From positions 16,093 through 80,092 of the forward strand of contig CAYWKU010000014.1 of assembly GCA_964459325.1 (NCBI GenBank): a stretch of 64,000 nt of DNA. The letters are read 5' to 3'. Position numbers and translations under genes: made by a program. This document shows, piece by piece, positions 51,317 to 60,981 of this stretch. The DNA comes from CAYWKU01 sp964459325 (GTDB taxonomy: Bacteria > RBG-13-61-14 > CAYWKU01). The notes under the pieces are model-generated. The model saw only the letters and a list, made by a program, of their open reading frames with translations, had not been told where the DNA came from and ran no database searches. Each line of letters starts with the position of its first letter. The stretch's first letter is position 1.

Positions 51317-53269
51317 TTACTTTTCCGTGCTTACGTTCCACACAGATATGCCGATGTAAACGAGGTATACAAACGCGCCTAAAATAAGCGGCAAGATGTT
51401 GGAATAGGCGGGCATTATCCACTCGCTGCGCAGTATACCGTGCCTGTAAATAAAGCCGAATATCACCAGGGAGGAAACAAAGGTGAGTACGAGCCCCCTC
51501 ACGCTTTTACCGAGCAAGAGGTGTCCGATTCCCGGCACCAATATGGTGATAATTTCCGCCGCCAGCACCTTTCTTTCCTGCTTCAGCCTGATTTCCGCCC
51601 GCGCCCGTTCGCGGGTTCGAGGGTCAATTCCGGTTTTCATGCCGGTGATGTTGCGGCACCGGACACACATATCTTCAGCGCTTTCCACCGGTTGGCACTT
51701 TTTGCAGAAAGGAGTTCCGCAAACCTTACAAGCAGCGGCATGGGGCACCTTAACGTCCACTACGGTCAACAAGCCCATCAGGAGCAGACAACCAAGCACG
51801 ACGAAAGGAACCGCATCGAGCGGAACGCCGCCGGAATAGGATTTGAACATGGTATCCGCGACTTGTTCCCGGCGCGGCGTTGCCCTCCACAAGTCGCTCC
51901 ATATCCGCCCCAGCGGCAACTGCATAGGCACCACGAATCTGCCGGGATTGAGCTCCTGGTATTCGGTCCACGTCTCCATAAGGTCCGGCGCCAGGGATTT
52001 TACGGTACGGATTTCATCTTCCGAGCGGTCGACATTGTCGGCGCTCAAGTCCACGATTTCCGGCCTTCCCAACACCATGGCCAGGTTGTAATGAACCACC
52101 GGCCCCTCCGGCAACATCCGGGCGGCCTTTTCATACCACTTGAGGGCCTCGGAGTATTTTCCCCAGCGATAATAGGTGTTTCCCTTAAGGAAACTGCTGA
52201 GCGCTTCGGTTTCCTCATCGCCGCTTTCTATCCCCTGAAGAACGGTAATGGCTTTCTGGTATTCCCCGCGGTTGGCCAGGGACTTGGCCAGGGAAAGTTT
52301 CAGGTTGCTTTTCGACACTCCCCCGTTTTCCCCGGCGTTCAGAGCCTCCCTCAGCCGCGTAATTTCCTGCTGGCCCCACATCTCCTCCCTAACCTTGACC
52401 ACCGCTTCGAAAGCAGGCTCCGACATGGCGGAAATTCCGTTGCCCAGGAATCTGAAGGGCAGCGGCAATATCAGAATGAGGACCGTAAGAACGGCCGCCA
52501 CTATTTTCTCCCCACGCCTCATGTATATCCATGTAATAAGCAACACAAGGAGCGCATACAGAAATATGTTGGGGACAAAAGCCACCGGGAACAGAACCAG
52601 CGCCGATACCATCACCATGGAGCTTCTCTTATCAAAACCCGCTCCCCTTTCCTGTAATTCGTGGGCCAAAAGCTTGGTGTGACGGATAAGCAGGAAAGCC
52701 GCAAACAGTAACAAGGCCCAGAAATAAGCGCTCAGAAATACCGACAGGAGGTTGAAAAGAGACGGATAAGCGGTATTGAAAGCGGAGTACTTTTTACGGA
52801 CACCCGACAAGGCAGTAGCCAGCGCGTCAAATATCCTCCCGGTCTTGAGGTAGTACCTGGCCTGTCCCCGATTGGGACCGTAAAAATCGGGCGCAAGGTC
52901 ACGGGCCTGTTTAAGGAGCTGATGAGACCTGGGATTTTTATCATTACCAGCGAGATTACGGGATTCTTCAATCAGCGAAGCGGAGTAAAGCTGAAGGTTG
53001 GACACACCCAGATTGAGCCTCTGCAGAAGCATTTCGTTCACTATTTTTTCCGCCCGCCCGTAGTCGCCCATTCCGGCCAGCCGAGTCCGCTCCCACCAGA
53101 GGCTCTCCCAGGGCGCGGGAGATTTGTTGTATTCTTCTCCATCGGAAGCTTGAGAAAGGGCGGGCAAAAAAAACGCGAGTAAAATTATTCCCGCAAGCAA
53201 ACTACCGGTCCACGCGAGCTTTTCAGGTGTGAATTTTCCGCCAAGCATGGGATTTCTTTTAATTATCAC
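51317..53269 (-). CDS. Large membrane protein with TPR-like region and zinc-ribbon-like cysteines
   Basis: A 650-aa protein: signal-anchor near the N-terminus (SLLAGIILLAFFLPAL), a helical TPR-like stretch (about 50-160), four to five membrane helices (about 170-275), a TPR region (YQKAITVLQGIESGDEETEA, YYRWGKYSEALKWYEKAARM; about 310-400), another helix near 490, a cysteine cluster CKVCGTPFCKKC...CVRC (about 505-535) that could bind zinc, and two helices at the end. GTG 53269 is chosen because AAAGG precedes it. The overall function is unknown. Confidence 0.6.
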   Translation of the reverse strand: MIIKRNPMLGGKFTPEKLAWTGSLLAGIILLAFFLPALSQASDGEEYNKSPAPWESLWWERTRLAGMGDYGRAEKIVNEMLLQRLNLGVSNLQLYSASLIEESRNLAGNDKNPRSHQLLKQARDLAPDFYGPNRGQARYYLKTGRIFDALATALSGVRKKYSAFNTAYPSLFNLLSVFLSAYFWALLLFAAFLLIRHTKLLAHELQERGAGFDKRSSMVMVSALVLFPVAFVPNIFLYALLVLLITWIYMRRGEKIVAAVLTVLILILPLPFRFLGNGISAMSEPAFEAVVKVREEMWGQQEITRLREALNAGENGGVSKSNLKLSLAKSLANRGEYQKAITVLQGIESGDEETEALSSFLKGNTYYRWGKYSEALKWYEKAARMLPEGPVVHYNLAMVLGRPEIVDLSADNVDRSEDEIRTVKSLAPDLMETWTEYQELNPGRFVVPMQLPLGRIWSDLWRATPRREQVADTMFKSYSGGVPLDAVPFVVLGCLLLMGLLTVVDVKVPHAAACKVCGTPFCKKCQPVESAEDMCVRCRNITGMKTGIDPRTRERARAEIRLKQERKVLAAEIITILVPGIGHLLLGKSVRGLVLTFVSSLVIFGFIYRHGILRSEWIMPAYSNILPLILGAFVYLVYIGISVWNVSTEK

Positions 53270-53516
53270 ATCGAGGCCTTTGACGCAATCGGCCCTTCAA
53301 ACCCGGGACGACCTGTCCCGGATATTGACCAAATACCAATCATTTATTGTTTATTATTAATACAAAAGACGCAACGACTGCAACTTTATTTTCCCGGGGG
53401 GCTACCGAAAAGAACGGCTACGATAGCGGTTTATCCGGCCTGCGGCCTTATAAGCGGTTGAAAACCCGCGAATATTGGAGTAATTTAATGGAATTAGCCG
53501 GTTGTGGAGGTATTTG

Positions 53517-53927
53517 ATGATTGATTTTATCAGAAACAGGTTCAAGTTGGTTTGTTTAATATGCTTTATCCTGACCAGCGGGGCGGGCCTATTGGGTCTG
53601 CTGGCGCCGGGAATCGTCGATGCTATGGCCGGAACCACCATAGACATTACGGTACAAAGCCGGTTTTTTGCCCAGTCCGCATTCGTGCTGATACTTATTA
53701 TCGGCTTCCTTTTTCTTATTATAATGTCCGACCCGGAAGGCAACAGGTTCCTCCTGGGGTGGCTTATAGCGGAAAAATTCATCTTCGTGGGCTTTCTGAT
53801 ATACGCCATGGGACCGTTGAGCCTCTCGTGGATGTTTCTCCCCGTTGTAATAGGGGATTTATTGATGGGACTGGCGTGTCTGTTGTATCTTATTCTTGGG
53901 GCTTCGGAAACGGAGCCGGCCTATTAA
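53517..53927 (+). CDS. Small four-helix membrane protein, unknown
   Basis: A 136-aa protein with four predicted membrane helices (LVCLICFILTSGAGLLGLLA; FVLILIIGFLFLIIM; LGWLIAEKFIFVGFLIYAMG; WMFLPVVIGDLLMGLACLLY). ATG 53517 follows GGAGG. No family recognised. It lies 48 bp upstream of tatA and may be co-transcribed with it. Confidence 0.6.
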   Translation: MIDFIRNRFKLVCLICFILTSGAGLLGLLAPGIVDAMAGTTIDITVQSRFFAQSAFVLILIIGFLFLIIMSDPEGNRFLLGWLIAEKFIFVGFLIYAMGPLSLSWMFLPVVIGDLLMGLACLLYLILGASETEPAY

Positions 53928-53975
53928 GGCTGCCCGAATGTATCACGCAATCAATCGACATGGGAGGTTAAGGGC

Positions 53976-54200
53976 ATGACATTCTTTCTGGGCCCCCTGG
54001 GCCCCACCGAGTTGATTCTCATCCTCCTGGTTATCCTCATTATCTTCGGAGCCGGAAGGCTGCCGGAAATAGGGGAAGGACTGGGCAAAGGAATAAAAAG
54101 TTTCAAAAAAGCCGTAAAGGACGAGCGCAAGCAGATGTCCCCGGATGAGGAGGATGAAAAGAAAAAAGAGCTTCCCCCCGGAAAAGATAAAGAAGAGTGA
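53976..54200 (+). CDS. tatA: Twin-arginine translocase subunit TatA/TatE
   Basis: A 74-aa protein with one membrane helix (LILILLVILIIFGAGRLPEI), the FGxxxLPEIGxxLGxxIxxF amphipathic motif and a charged tail rich in Lys and Glu, typical of TatA. It forms the pore for folded, Tat-signal proteins such as the amidohydrolase at 61894. tatC is not in the window. A strong terminator follows. Confidence 0.92.
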   Translation: MTFFLGPLGPTELILILLVILIIFGAGRLPEIGEGLGKGIKSFKKAVKDERKQMSPDEEDEKKKELPPGKDKEE

Positions 54201-54226
54201 GTGCGGATTAACGGCCCGAATATCAT

Positions 54227-54252
54227 GACTCCGGCATGGCCGGGGTCTTTTT
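54227..54252 (+). terminator. Rho-independent terminator after tatA
   Basis: A nine-pair stem (GACTCCGGC at 54227-54235 with GCCGGGGTC at 54239-54247, one G-T pair) closed by a three-base loop and followed by five T. Confidence 0.85.
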
Positions 54253-54290
54253 ATTGCATTGCTTTGTAGCCGATGGGCGATTCCATATTT

Positions 54291-54296
54291 TATAAT
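54291..54296 (+). promoter_or_regulatory. -10 box (TATAAT) of the dpp-like operon
   Basis: A perfect TATAAT nine bases before the ATG at 54306; no convincing -35 box. If used, the transcript would begin within a few bases of the start codon. Confidence 0.45.
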
Positions 54297-54305
54297 ATCT
54301 CCCCG

Positions 54306-55904
54306 ATGAAAACGGCAAGGCTTATCCTGCCGCTGGCGATTTGCATCATCGCGACGGCGGCCTCAACCTGTAAGGTTCGCGAAATCAGCCGCACTCCCAC
54401 CGATTGGCTGGTGCGAAGACTGGGCAGTGAACCCGACACGCTCAACCCGCTCACCAGCACCGACGCCTACTCCAACGAAATTCTCGACTACATATATGAA
54501 ACCCTCGTCCGCCGGAACCCGGACACCCTCAAGCTGGAACCGTGGCTGGCCAGAGACTGGGACATAAGCTCCGACGGCATGGTAATAACCTTCCATATGC
54601 GCAAGGACGTCAAATTCACCGACGGCCACCCCGCAACGGCGGAAGACGTTGCCTACGCCTACCGGAAGATAATGGACCCCAAGGTCAACGCCCCTCACCT
54701 GCGCAACTACTACAAGGATATCGAAAAGGTCGAAGTGACGGGTAAGTACACCATCAAGTTCACTTACAAGCAACCATATTTCAGGGCGGTGGAAATATGC
54801 GGCTACACCCCGTGCATACCAAAACATCTCTTCGAGAAATCCGAAAACTTCAACCAGAGCGACCTCGGGCGAAAACCGGTCGGCACCGGCCCATATAAGT
54901 TCAAAAAATGGATTACCGGCCAGAAAATAATCCTCGAGCGCAATGAGAACTATTGGAAAGATAAGCCGCGGATAAAAACCATCGCTTACAAGTTCATACA
55001 CCAGGACTCCACCGCCCTTATCGAGCTCAAAAAGCAACACATCGACTACATGGGCCTCACTTCTCTTCAGTGGGCCAAGCAATCCGACACCGAGCGCTTC
55101 AAAGCCAAATTCCGCAAGGAAAAATACTACCAGCCCAATTACAACTACGTCGGCTGGAACATGCGGACACCGCCCTTCGACGACAAGAAAGTGCGACGGG
55201 CCATGACCATGCTCGTAGACCGGGAAACCATACTTAAAACCGTGCAATTCGGGCTGGGTAAAATTGTGACCGGCCCTGCATACATCAACAGCCCGTACTA
55301 CGACGATTCCATCGAGCCATGGCCGTACGACCCCGCCAGGGCCAGAGAACTATTGGCGGAAGCCGGCTGGAAGGACCACGACGGAGACGGAATCCGCGAT
55401 AAAAACGGCGAGCCTTTCAGGTTCGAGTTCCTTATATCCAGCGGCAGTATTTTTTCCTCTCAACTGGCTACCATCCTGAAGGAAGAACTGGACAAGATGG
55501 GTATAGTCATGGAAGTGCGCCGCCTGGAATGGGCGACGTTTCTCAAGCTGATAGACGAGCGCAACTTTGACGCCGTCACACTGGGCTGGTCGTTGAGCGT
55601 CGAGACCGACCCTTATCAGTTGTGGCATTCCAGCCAGTCCGAAAAGGGCTCCAACTTCGTTGGATTCAAGAACCAAAAGGCCGACCGCATCATCGTCAAA
55701 AACCGCCGCACCCTTGACCGAGACAAAAGAATCGAGTTGATGAAGGAGTTTCACGGGATACTCCACGAGGAGCAACCCTACACGTTCCTCTTCTGCCGGC
55801 CCTCGCTGGTGGCGCTGCACAGAAGGTTTGAAAACGTCACAGTTCACAAGCTGGGGCTGAGGCCGCGCGAGTGGACAATAAACCCCGATTGGAAAGAGGA
55901 CTGA
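54306..55904 (+). CDS. Peptide/oligopeptide ABC transporter substrate-binding lipoprotein
   Basis: A 532-aa SBP_bac_5 family protein (DppA/OppA type). The N-terminal signal ends in a lipobox (A-S-T-C, Cys22), and the mature protein carries SEPDTLNPLTSTDAYSNEIL, VGTGPYKFKKWITGQ and the YQPNYNYVGWNMRTPPFDDK segment typical of the family. It delivers peptides (or nickel or sugars in some members) to the permeases encoded next. ATG 54306 gives the proper signal peptide; the frame is open a little further upstream. Confidence 0.93.
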   Translation: MKTARLILPLAICIIATAASTCKVREISRTPTDWLVRRLGSEPDTLNPLTSTDAYSNEILDYIYETLVRRNPDTLKLEPWLARDWDISSDGMVITFHMRKDVKFTDGHPATAEDVAYAYRKIMDPKVNAPHLRNYYKDIEKVEVTGKYTIKFTYKQPYFRAVEICGYTPCIPKHLFEKSENFNQSDLGRKPVGTGPYKFKKWITGQKIILERNENYWKDKPRIKTIAYKFIHQDSTALIELKKQHIDYMGLTSLQWAKQSDTERFKAKFRKEKYYQPNYNYVGWNMRTPPFDDKKVRRAMTMLVDRETILKTVQFGLGKIVTGPAYINSPYYDDSIEPWPYDPARARELLAEAGWKDHDGDGIRDKNGEPFRFEFLISSGSIFSSQLATILKEELDKMGIVMEVRRLEWATFLKLIDERNFDAVTLGWSLSVETDPYQLWHSSQSEKGSNFVGFKNQKADRIIVKNRRTLDRDKRIELMKEFHGILHEEQPYTFLFCRPSLVALHRRFENVTVHKLGLRPREWTINPDWKED

Positions 55905-55908
55905 AGCG

Positions 55909-56916
55909 GTGAGAAGCTACATAATCAAAAGGCTGCTTCTCATAATACCCACCCTTTTCGGAATCACCGTAATCACGTTCATAGTCATCCACCTGACCCC
56001 CGGCGACCCGGCGGAGCTTAAAATCAAACAGGGCGCCATGGGTACCGCTACTCCGGTAACCAGGGAAATGCTGGAGCAGACCCGCGAGTTGTACGGACTG
56101 GACAAGCCCCTCCACGAACAGTATTTCATCTGGCTGGGCAGGCTGGCGCGGCTGGACTTCGGCACCAGCTTCAAAGACTCCCGGCCCGTGCTGGAAAAGC
56201 TCAAGGAAGCCGTGCCCATTACCCTGTTACTCAACGTCATAAGCATTTTCCTCATATACCTGCTGGCCATCCCCCTGGGGATTTTGAGCGCGGTAAAAAG
56301 GCGAACCATGCTGGACAATTCCCTGACCGTGGTCCTGTTCGTTCTGTACAGCCTGCCGTCATTCTGGGTGGCGCAGATACTCATAACCTACTTCGCCAGC
56401 GGCACTTACTTCGACTTTTTCCCCGCATACGGGCTTCATTCGGAAGGCATAATCAATTACGGCACGTGGCTGAGATTCGAGGACCTCATGTGGCACCTGG
56501 TACTGCCCGTCTTCTGCCTCACCTACAACGGGCTGGCCTATTTGAGCCGGATGGAGCGGATTGGGATGCTGGAGGTTATTCAACAGGACTACATCCGAAC
56601 CGCCCGCGCCAAAGGACTGAGCGAGCCGGTGGTTATACTTAAACACGCCTTCCGCAACAGCCTGATACCCATACTAACCCTCATGGCCTCCCTGCTGCCG
56701 GCGCTTTTGGGCGGGTCGGTCATAATCGAGCAGATATTTAACATCAGAGGCATGGGGTGGCTTACCTTCGAGGCCATACTCAACCGCGACTATCCGGTGG
56801 TCATGGGAGTGTTTACCATAAGCGCCTTCCTTACGCTGTTAGGTCTCCTGCTCTCCGACATCATGTACGCGGTGGTGGACCCGAGGATAAGCTTCGAGAG
56901 GGGCGAGGGTGGCTGA
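55909..56916 (+). CDS. Peptide ABC transporter permease (DppB-like)
   Basis: A 335-aa inner-membrane permease with six predicted helices, the N-terminal RSYIIKRLLLIIPTLFGITV start shared by DppB/OppB proteins, and the EAA loop (DYIRTARAKGLSEPVVILKH) that contacts the ATPases. GTG 55909 follows the SBP stop by four bases. It overlaps the next gene by eight bases. Confidence 0.93.
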   Translation: MRSYIIKRLLLIIPTLFGITVITFIVIHLTPGDPAELKIKQGAMGTATPVTREMLEQTRELYGLDKPLHEQYFIWLGRLARLDFGTSFKDSRPVLEKLKEAVPITLLLNVISIFLIYLLAIPLGILSAVKRRTMLDNSLTVVLFVLYSLPSFWVAQILITYFASGTYFDFFPAYGLHSEGIINYGTWLRFEDLMWHLVLPVFCLTYNGLAYLSRMERIGMLEVIQQDYIRTARAKGLSEPVVILKHAFRNSLIPILTLMASLLPALLGGSVIIEQIFNIRGMGWLTFEAILNRDYPVVMGVFTISAFLTLLGLLLSDIMYAVVDPRISFERGEGG

Positions 56917-57943
56917 TAAAACTCGAAGCGGAGGCTACTGGGCCGAAACATGGCACCAGTTCAAAAAGAACCGCCTGGCTATGATAGGGCTGGTGGTGGT
57001 GCTGGCGATGATTGCCGCAGCCCTGCTGGCTCCGCTTTTGGCCAACAATCGCCCGTTGGCCATGAAAACCTCGGAGGGGTGGAGATTCCCCGCTTTCAGT
57101 CAATATTTGCCGAAAGAGCTTGACACCGAATACCGCAACGTCGACTGGGCCCATCCTGAGGAAAAGTGGGGCGCCATCGAGAAGAAGATTATGCCGCCGG
57201 TACCCTACTCGCCCGACGAGATACATTTGGTGGAGTTTTACGAAGCCCCCGGTCGCAAACACCTGCTGGGAACGGACGACAGGGGCAGGGATTTGTTGAG
57301 CAGACTTATATGGGGCAGCCGGATAAGCCTGTCGGTGGGCATAGTGGCCGTCGGGATAGCCATTCTAATCGGCATTCCCATAGGCGCGTTGGCCGGTTAC
57401 TACGGCGGGCTTACCGACAGCATCATTCTCAGAATTATAGAAGTGGTCATTTGTTTCCCCACCTTCTTTCTGATACTCGCCATCCTGGCGTTTCTCCCCC
57501 AAAGCATATTCAACATCATGGTGGTCATAGGCATTACCGGCTGGGTAGGACCGGCGCGGCTGATAAGAGGCGAGTTTTTGAAGCTGCGGCAGGTGCAGTA
57601 TGTGGAAGCCGTGAGGGCGCTGGGAGCAACCAACTTCCGGGCCATATTCCGCCACATACTGCCCAACGCCGTAGCGCCGGTGCTTGTGGCTGCAACCTTC
57701 GGCGTTGCCAACGCCATCCTCTACGAAAGCGCTCTGAGCTTTCTCGGTTTCGGCGTGCCGCCGCCAACGCCGAGTTGGGGGGAAGCTATCAGCCAGGCCC
57801 AGCATTTCGTGGATGCATGGTGGTTGACACTTTTTCCGGGGTTTGCCATCTTTTTGACCGTGACTGCTTACAACCTTGTAGGTGAAGGTTTCCGGGACGC
57901 AACCGACCCAAGGCTGAGGGGAACCAAGGGAGAAAAGCCATGA
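56909..57943 (+). CDS. Peptide ABC transporter permease (DppC-like)
   Basis: A 344-aa permease. The N-terminal RLAMIGLVVVLAMIAAALLA helix, a periplasmic loop of about 80 residues, HLLGTDDRGRDLLSRLIWGS and the EAA loop (VEAVRALGATNFRAIFRHIL) are typical of DppC/OppC. The periplasmic loop is longer than in many homologues. GTG 56909 overlaps the previous gene. The stop overlaps the start of the acidic protein gene (ATGA). Confidence 0.93.
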   Translation: MADKTRSGGYWAETWHQFKKNRLAMIGLVVVLAMIAAALLAPLLANNRPLAMKTSEGWRFPAFSQYLPKELDTEYRNVDWAHPEEKWGAIEKKIMPPVPYSPDEIHLVEFYEAPGRKHLLGTDDRGRDLLSRLIWGSRISLSVGIVAVGIAILIGIPIGALAGYYGGLTDSIILRIIEVVICFPTFFLILAILAFLPQSIFNIMVVIGITGWVGPARLIRGEFLKLRQVQYVEAVRALGATNFRAIFRHILPNAVAPVLVAATFGVANAILYESALSFLGFGVPPPTPSWGEAISQAQHFVDAWWLTLFPGFAIFLTVTAYNLVGEGFRDATDPRLRGTKGEKP

Positions 57944-58728
57944 ACGACGAAAAGAAACCACCCTTTCCGGTGCCGGAGCCGGACCCGGAAGAGGTGAAAG
58001 CGGTGCAGGATATTTTCAACACTTCGGGGGAAGAATCCAAGGGCGATGACGTCTTCTCACAGGATATTTTCTCAGCCCCTCCCCCACCTCCACAACAGCA
58101 GCCACAACAACCACCGGCCTCCGAACCGCCCCCCGCTTCACCGGAACCCGTCGCACAAAATGCCGACGAGGAACAGGACGTGAAAGTGGTGGGGTTTGAA
58201 GATTTCGATAAGCTTTCGCAACCTGAAGGGCTTGCCGTTGAAGGCCAATCCTACGCGCCGGGTAACCCTTCACCCTCTGAACAACCCGAGGTTGAAGAAG
58301 ACGAAGAGAACATGCCCGATTTGGTAATGTCCGGGACACCGGCCGATGTTTCCATGGAAACGGCCGAACCCGTCTCCGATTCCGAAGAAGCGCAGGAAGC
58401 AGAGGCGGTGACCGAAGACGAGTGGGCCGAGGATGACATAGGCGCCGCCGAAGCCGTTGATGAGCCGGAACCGGCCCAGTCTGCGGTCGATGAAGAATTG
58501 CCGCTGCAAACCGAGGAGCAGCCGCTGACCTTCAAAGCGGCAAAAGCCAAGGAAGGCCCCGAGGCAGTCAAGCAGACGCAGGAGTTGATTGAACACCTCG
58601 ACGGCGCCGATGAAGGTTTCATGGACGCCGCCGAGATAGAAAGGGCGGTAAAATCCATCTCCGATTTGAAGGACGAGATTCGCAACCTTGCCGAGCGGGT
58701 TCGAGCTATCGAAGAAAAGCTGAAATAA
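57940..58728 (+). CDS. Acidic, largely disordered protein inside the dpp operon
   Basis: A 262-aa protein, very rich in Glu, Asp, Pro and Ala, with a poly-Pro/Gln tract near residues 47-62 and no membrane helix or signal. The last ~35 residues (DLKDEIRNLAERVRAIEEKL) form a likely coiled coil. It is translationally coupled to the DppC-like gene (ATGA overlap) and starts three bases before the DppD-like gene, so it is truly part of the operon. Such a gene is not a standard part of peptide ABC operons; I know no family for it. It might link the transporter to another cell component. Confidence 0.65.
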   Translation: MNDEKKPPFPVPEPDPEEVKAVQDIFNTSGEESKGDDVFSQDIFSAPPPPPQQQPQQPPASEPPPASPEPVAQNADEEQDVKVVGFEDFDKLSQPEGLAVEGQSYAPGNPSPSEQPEVEEDEENMPDLVMSGTPADVSMETAEPVSDSEEAQEAEAVTEDEWAEDDIGAAEAVDEPEPAQSAVDEELPLQTEEQPLTFKAAKAKEGPEAVKQTQELIEHLDGADEGFMDAAEIERAVKSISDLKDEIRNLAERVRAIEEKLK

Positions 58729-58731
58729 AAA

Positions 58732-59694
58732 GTGGCCCTTCTTGACGTACAGAACCTTTGCACGGTCTTTGAGATGGAAGATGTGTCGTTCGCCGCGGTG
58801 GACGGGCTGACATTCCGAATCGACCGGTGCGAAACCATGGGACTGGTGGGTGAAAGCGGCTGCGGGAAAAGCGTCAGCGCCCTTTCCGTAATTCGGCTTG
58901 TTCAAACGCCGCCGGGCAGGATAGCTTCCGGAAAAGTTCTGCTCGAAGACAAGAACATACTCGGCCTCAACGAGCGCGAAATGCGCCGCATCCGGGGCAA
59001 TCGCATCTCCATGATATTCCAGGAACCCACTTCCAGCCTGAACCCCGTCTTTACCGTCGGCAACCAGATAGCCGAAGCCATCCGGCTCCACCAGGGAGTG
59101 GGAAAGAAGGAATCACTCGAACGGGCCGTCGAAATGCTCAAGCTGGTGCGCATACCCGAGCCGGAAAGCCGCGCCGGGAGCTACCCTCACCAGCTATCCG
59201 GAGGCATGTGCCAGCGGGCCATGATAGCGATGGCTCTGGCGTGCCGACCGGACGTGCTTATTGCCGACGAGCCGACCACCGCCCTGGACGTCACCATCCA
59301 GGCCCAGATACTCGAGCTTATCGCCGAGCTTCGGGAGGAGCTGGGCATGGCGGTGCTCCTGATAACACATGACCTGGGCATCGTGGCACAGAACGTTAAC
59401 AGGGTGCTGGTAATGTACGCGGGCACGGAGATGGAGGAGGCGTCGGTGACCGAGCTTTTCGCTCACCCCGCCAACCCGTATACGCAGGGTCTCCTCGCGG
59501 GCATGCCGCGAGTGGAAGCGCGGGGCGGGAAACTGTCGGCAATCCCCGGAACAGTTCCCGACCTGGCGGAGCTTCCGACCGGCTGCCGGTTCCGGGAGCG
59601 CTGCCCGCACGCTTTCGATAAATGCGCAGAAGCCGAGCCGCCGCTTTTGCAGGTGAGCAGCGAGCACCTGAGCAGATGCTGGTTGCACGAGTGA
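58732..59694 (+). CDS. Peptide ABC transporter ATP-binding protein (DppD-like)
   Basis: A 320-aa ATPase with Walker A GESGCGKS, the Q-loop region IFQEPTSSLNPVF, signature LSGGMCQRAMIAMALA and Walker B VLIADEPTTALD, and the C-terminal oligopeptide-transporter extension with four cysteines (CRFRERCPHAFDKC) that in homologues binds an iron-sulfur cluster. GTG 58732 is the start, after AAAAA with no strong ribosome binding site. It pairs with the next gene. Confidence 0.93.
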   Translation: MALLDVQNLCTVFEMEDVSFAAVDGLTFRIDRCETMGLVGESGCGKSVSALSVIRLVQTPPGRIASGKVLLEDKNILGLNEREMRRIRGNRISMIFQEPTSSLNPVFTVGNQIAEAIRLHQGVGKKESLERAVEMLKLVRIPEPESRAGSYPHQLSGGMCQRAMIAMALACRPDVLIADEPTTALDVTIQAQILELIAELREELGMAVLLITHDLGIVAQNVNRVLVMYAGTEMEEASVTELFAHPANPYTQGLLAGMPRVEARGGKLSAIPGTVPDLAELPTGCRFRERCPHAFDKCAEAEPPLLQVSSEHLSRCWLHE

Positions 59695-59698
59695 GGAT

Positions 59699-60676
59699 AT
59701 GAAGGAAAACCTGGTACAGGCAAAAGGACTGGTCAAGCATTTTCCGCTGCGGGGAGGGGTTTTCGGCAGGGCCAAGGCTTTCGTGCGGGCCGTGGACGGC
59801 GTCGACCTGGATATACAAAAAGGAGAAACGCTCGGACTGGTCGGCGAAAGCGGCTGCGGAAAAAGCACCCTCGGAAGAACCCTCCTGCGACTGCTCGACC
59901 CCACTTCCGGCGCCATATCATTCGATAACGCCGACATAACTTCGCTGCACGGCTCTCCTCTTCGCCGGTATCGCAAGCGTATGCAGATAATCTTCCAAGA
60001 CCCCTTCAGCTCCCTGAACCCCCGCATGACGGCGGGCTCCATAGTGGGAGAGGCGCTGTCCATACATAAACTGGCGAAAAAGAAAGAAAATCGCCAGAGA
60101 GTGGCGGAGTTGCTGAAAATGGTGGGGCTGAGCGCAGACCATGCCGGCCGGTACCCGCACGAGTTCAGCGGCGGGCAGCGCCAGCGTATAGGAATCGCCC
60201 GGGCGCTGGCGGTTGACCCGGAGTTCATAGTGGCCGACGAGCCTATAAGCGCGCTGGACGTGAGCATCCAGGCGCAGATTATAAACCTGGTGATGGACCT
60301 GCAGGAGCGGCTGGGGCTTACTTACCTCTTCATCACACACGACCTGCGGGTGGTGGGGCACCTGGCAAACCGGGTGGCGGTGATGTACCTGGGCAGAATC
60401 GTCGAGGTGGCTCCCGTGGCGGAGATTTTGGCCAACCCGCGCCATCATTACACTGTGGCGCTCCTGGAGGCGGTGCCGCTTCCCGACCCCGGACATAAAT
60501 GGAAGGGGAAACACGCCATCTCGGGCGACGTACCCAGTCCGGTGTCCCCACCGGAAGGATGTCGCTTCCACCCCCGCTGCCCGGCGGCCAGGGAAGACTG
60601 CCGCGGTCGAATTCCACTTCTCGAACCTGAGCCGGGCAACCCCGAGCACCTTGTGGCCTGCTACCACCCTGTATGA
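59699..60676 (+). CDS. Peptide ABC transporter ATP-binding protein (DppF-like)
   Basis: A 325-aa ATPase with GESGCGKST, IFQDPFSSLNPRMT, FSGGQRQRIGIARAL and IVADEPISALDV, and the C-terminal cysteine extension (CRFHPRCPAAREDC). It is the second ATPase of the transporter and ends the five-gene transport operon. ATG 59699 follows the previous stop by four bases (GTGAGGAT). Confidence 0.93.
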   Translation: MKENLVQAKGLVKHFPLRGGVFGRAKAFVRAVDGVDLDIQKGETLGLVGESGCGKSTLGRTLLRLLDPTSGAISFDNADITSLHGSPLRRYRKRMQIIFQDPFSSLNPRMTAGSIVGEALSIHKLAKKKENRQRVAELLKMVGLSADHAGRYPHEFSGGQRQRIGIARALAVDPEFIVADEPISALDVSIQAQIINLVMDLQERLGLTYLFITHDLRVVGHLANRVAVMYLGRIVEVAPVAEILANPRHHYTVALLEAVPLPDPGHKWKGKHAISGDVPSPVSPPEGCRFHPRCPAAREDCRGRIPLLEPEPGNPEHLVACYHPV

Positions 60677-60705
60677 TTTTTCAATACACCGAATAATATT
60701 CAGCC

Positions 60706-60935
60706 AGGATTCCCCATCAAGGGTAGCCTCATTATCCAGGAATCCCGGAATAATTCAACCTCCCCAAGATTTCTTATTAAGGGTAGCGCGCCTTGACCGC
60801 AGGGCCACATATGCCGGGTGAAGAATCTGAGGGCGGCCATCACCTTCCGGGTGACGACCGTATTTTCATGTAACCCCCGGGAGCAGTCAAGGTGTGAAAC
60901 GAATCCGCCTCCTTATTCGGGAATCTTGGTCAATC
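60706..60935 (+). repeat. Dispersed ~165-bp palindromic repeat, copy B, with an extra partial unit
   Basis: The core (60789-60894) begins GCGCCTTGACCGC and ends GCAGTCAAGGTG with an internal TCACC/GGTGA hairpin, and matches the reverse complement of 1097-1260 including the flanks (AAGGGTAGC, CCCCCGGGAGC). A second AAGGGTAGC unit at about 60719 suggests a partial tandem copy. It fills the 305-bp gap between the dpp operon and the DUF89 gene. Confidence 0.7.
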
Positions 60936-60942
60936 TACCCGT

Positions 60943-60971
60943 TTGACATCCCTTGAGTTTGCGCGGATAAT
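60943..60971 (+). promoter_or_regulatory. Strong promoter of the DUF89 gene (nearly leaderless)
   Basis: TTGACA (60943-60948), 17 bases, GATAAT (60966-60971). The ATG at 60982 follows after ten bases and no ribosome binding site is present, so the mRNA would carry only a few bases of leader. Confidence 0.75.
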
Positions 60972-60981
60972 TCAAGTAAAT

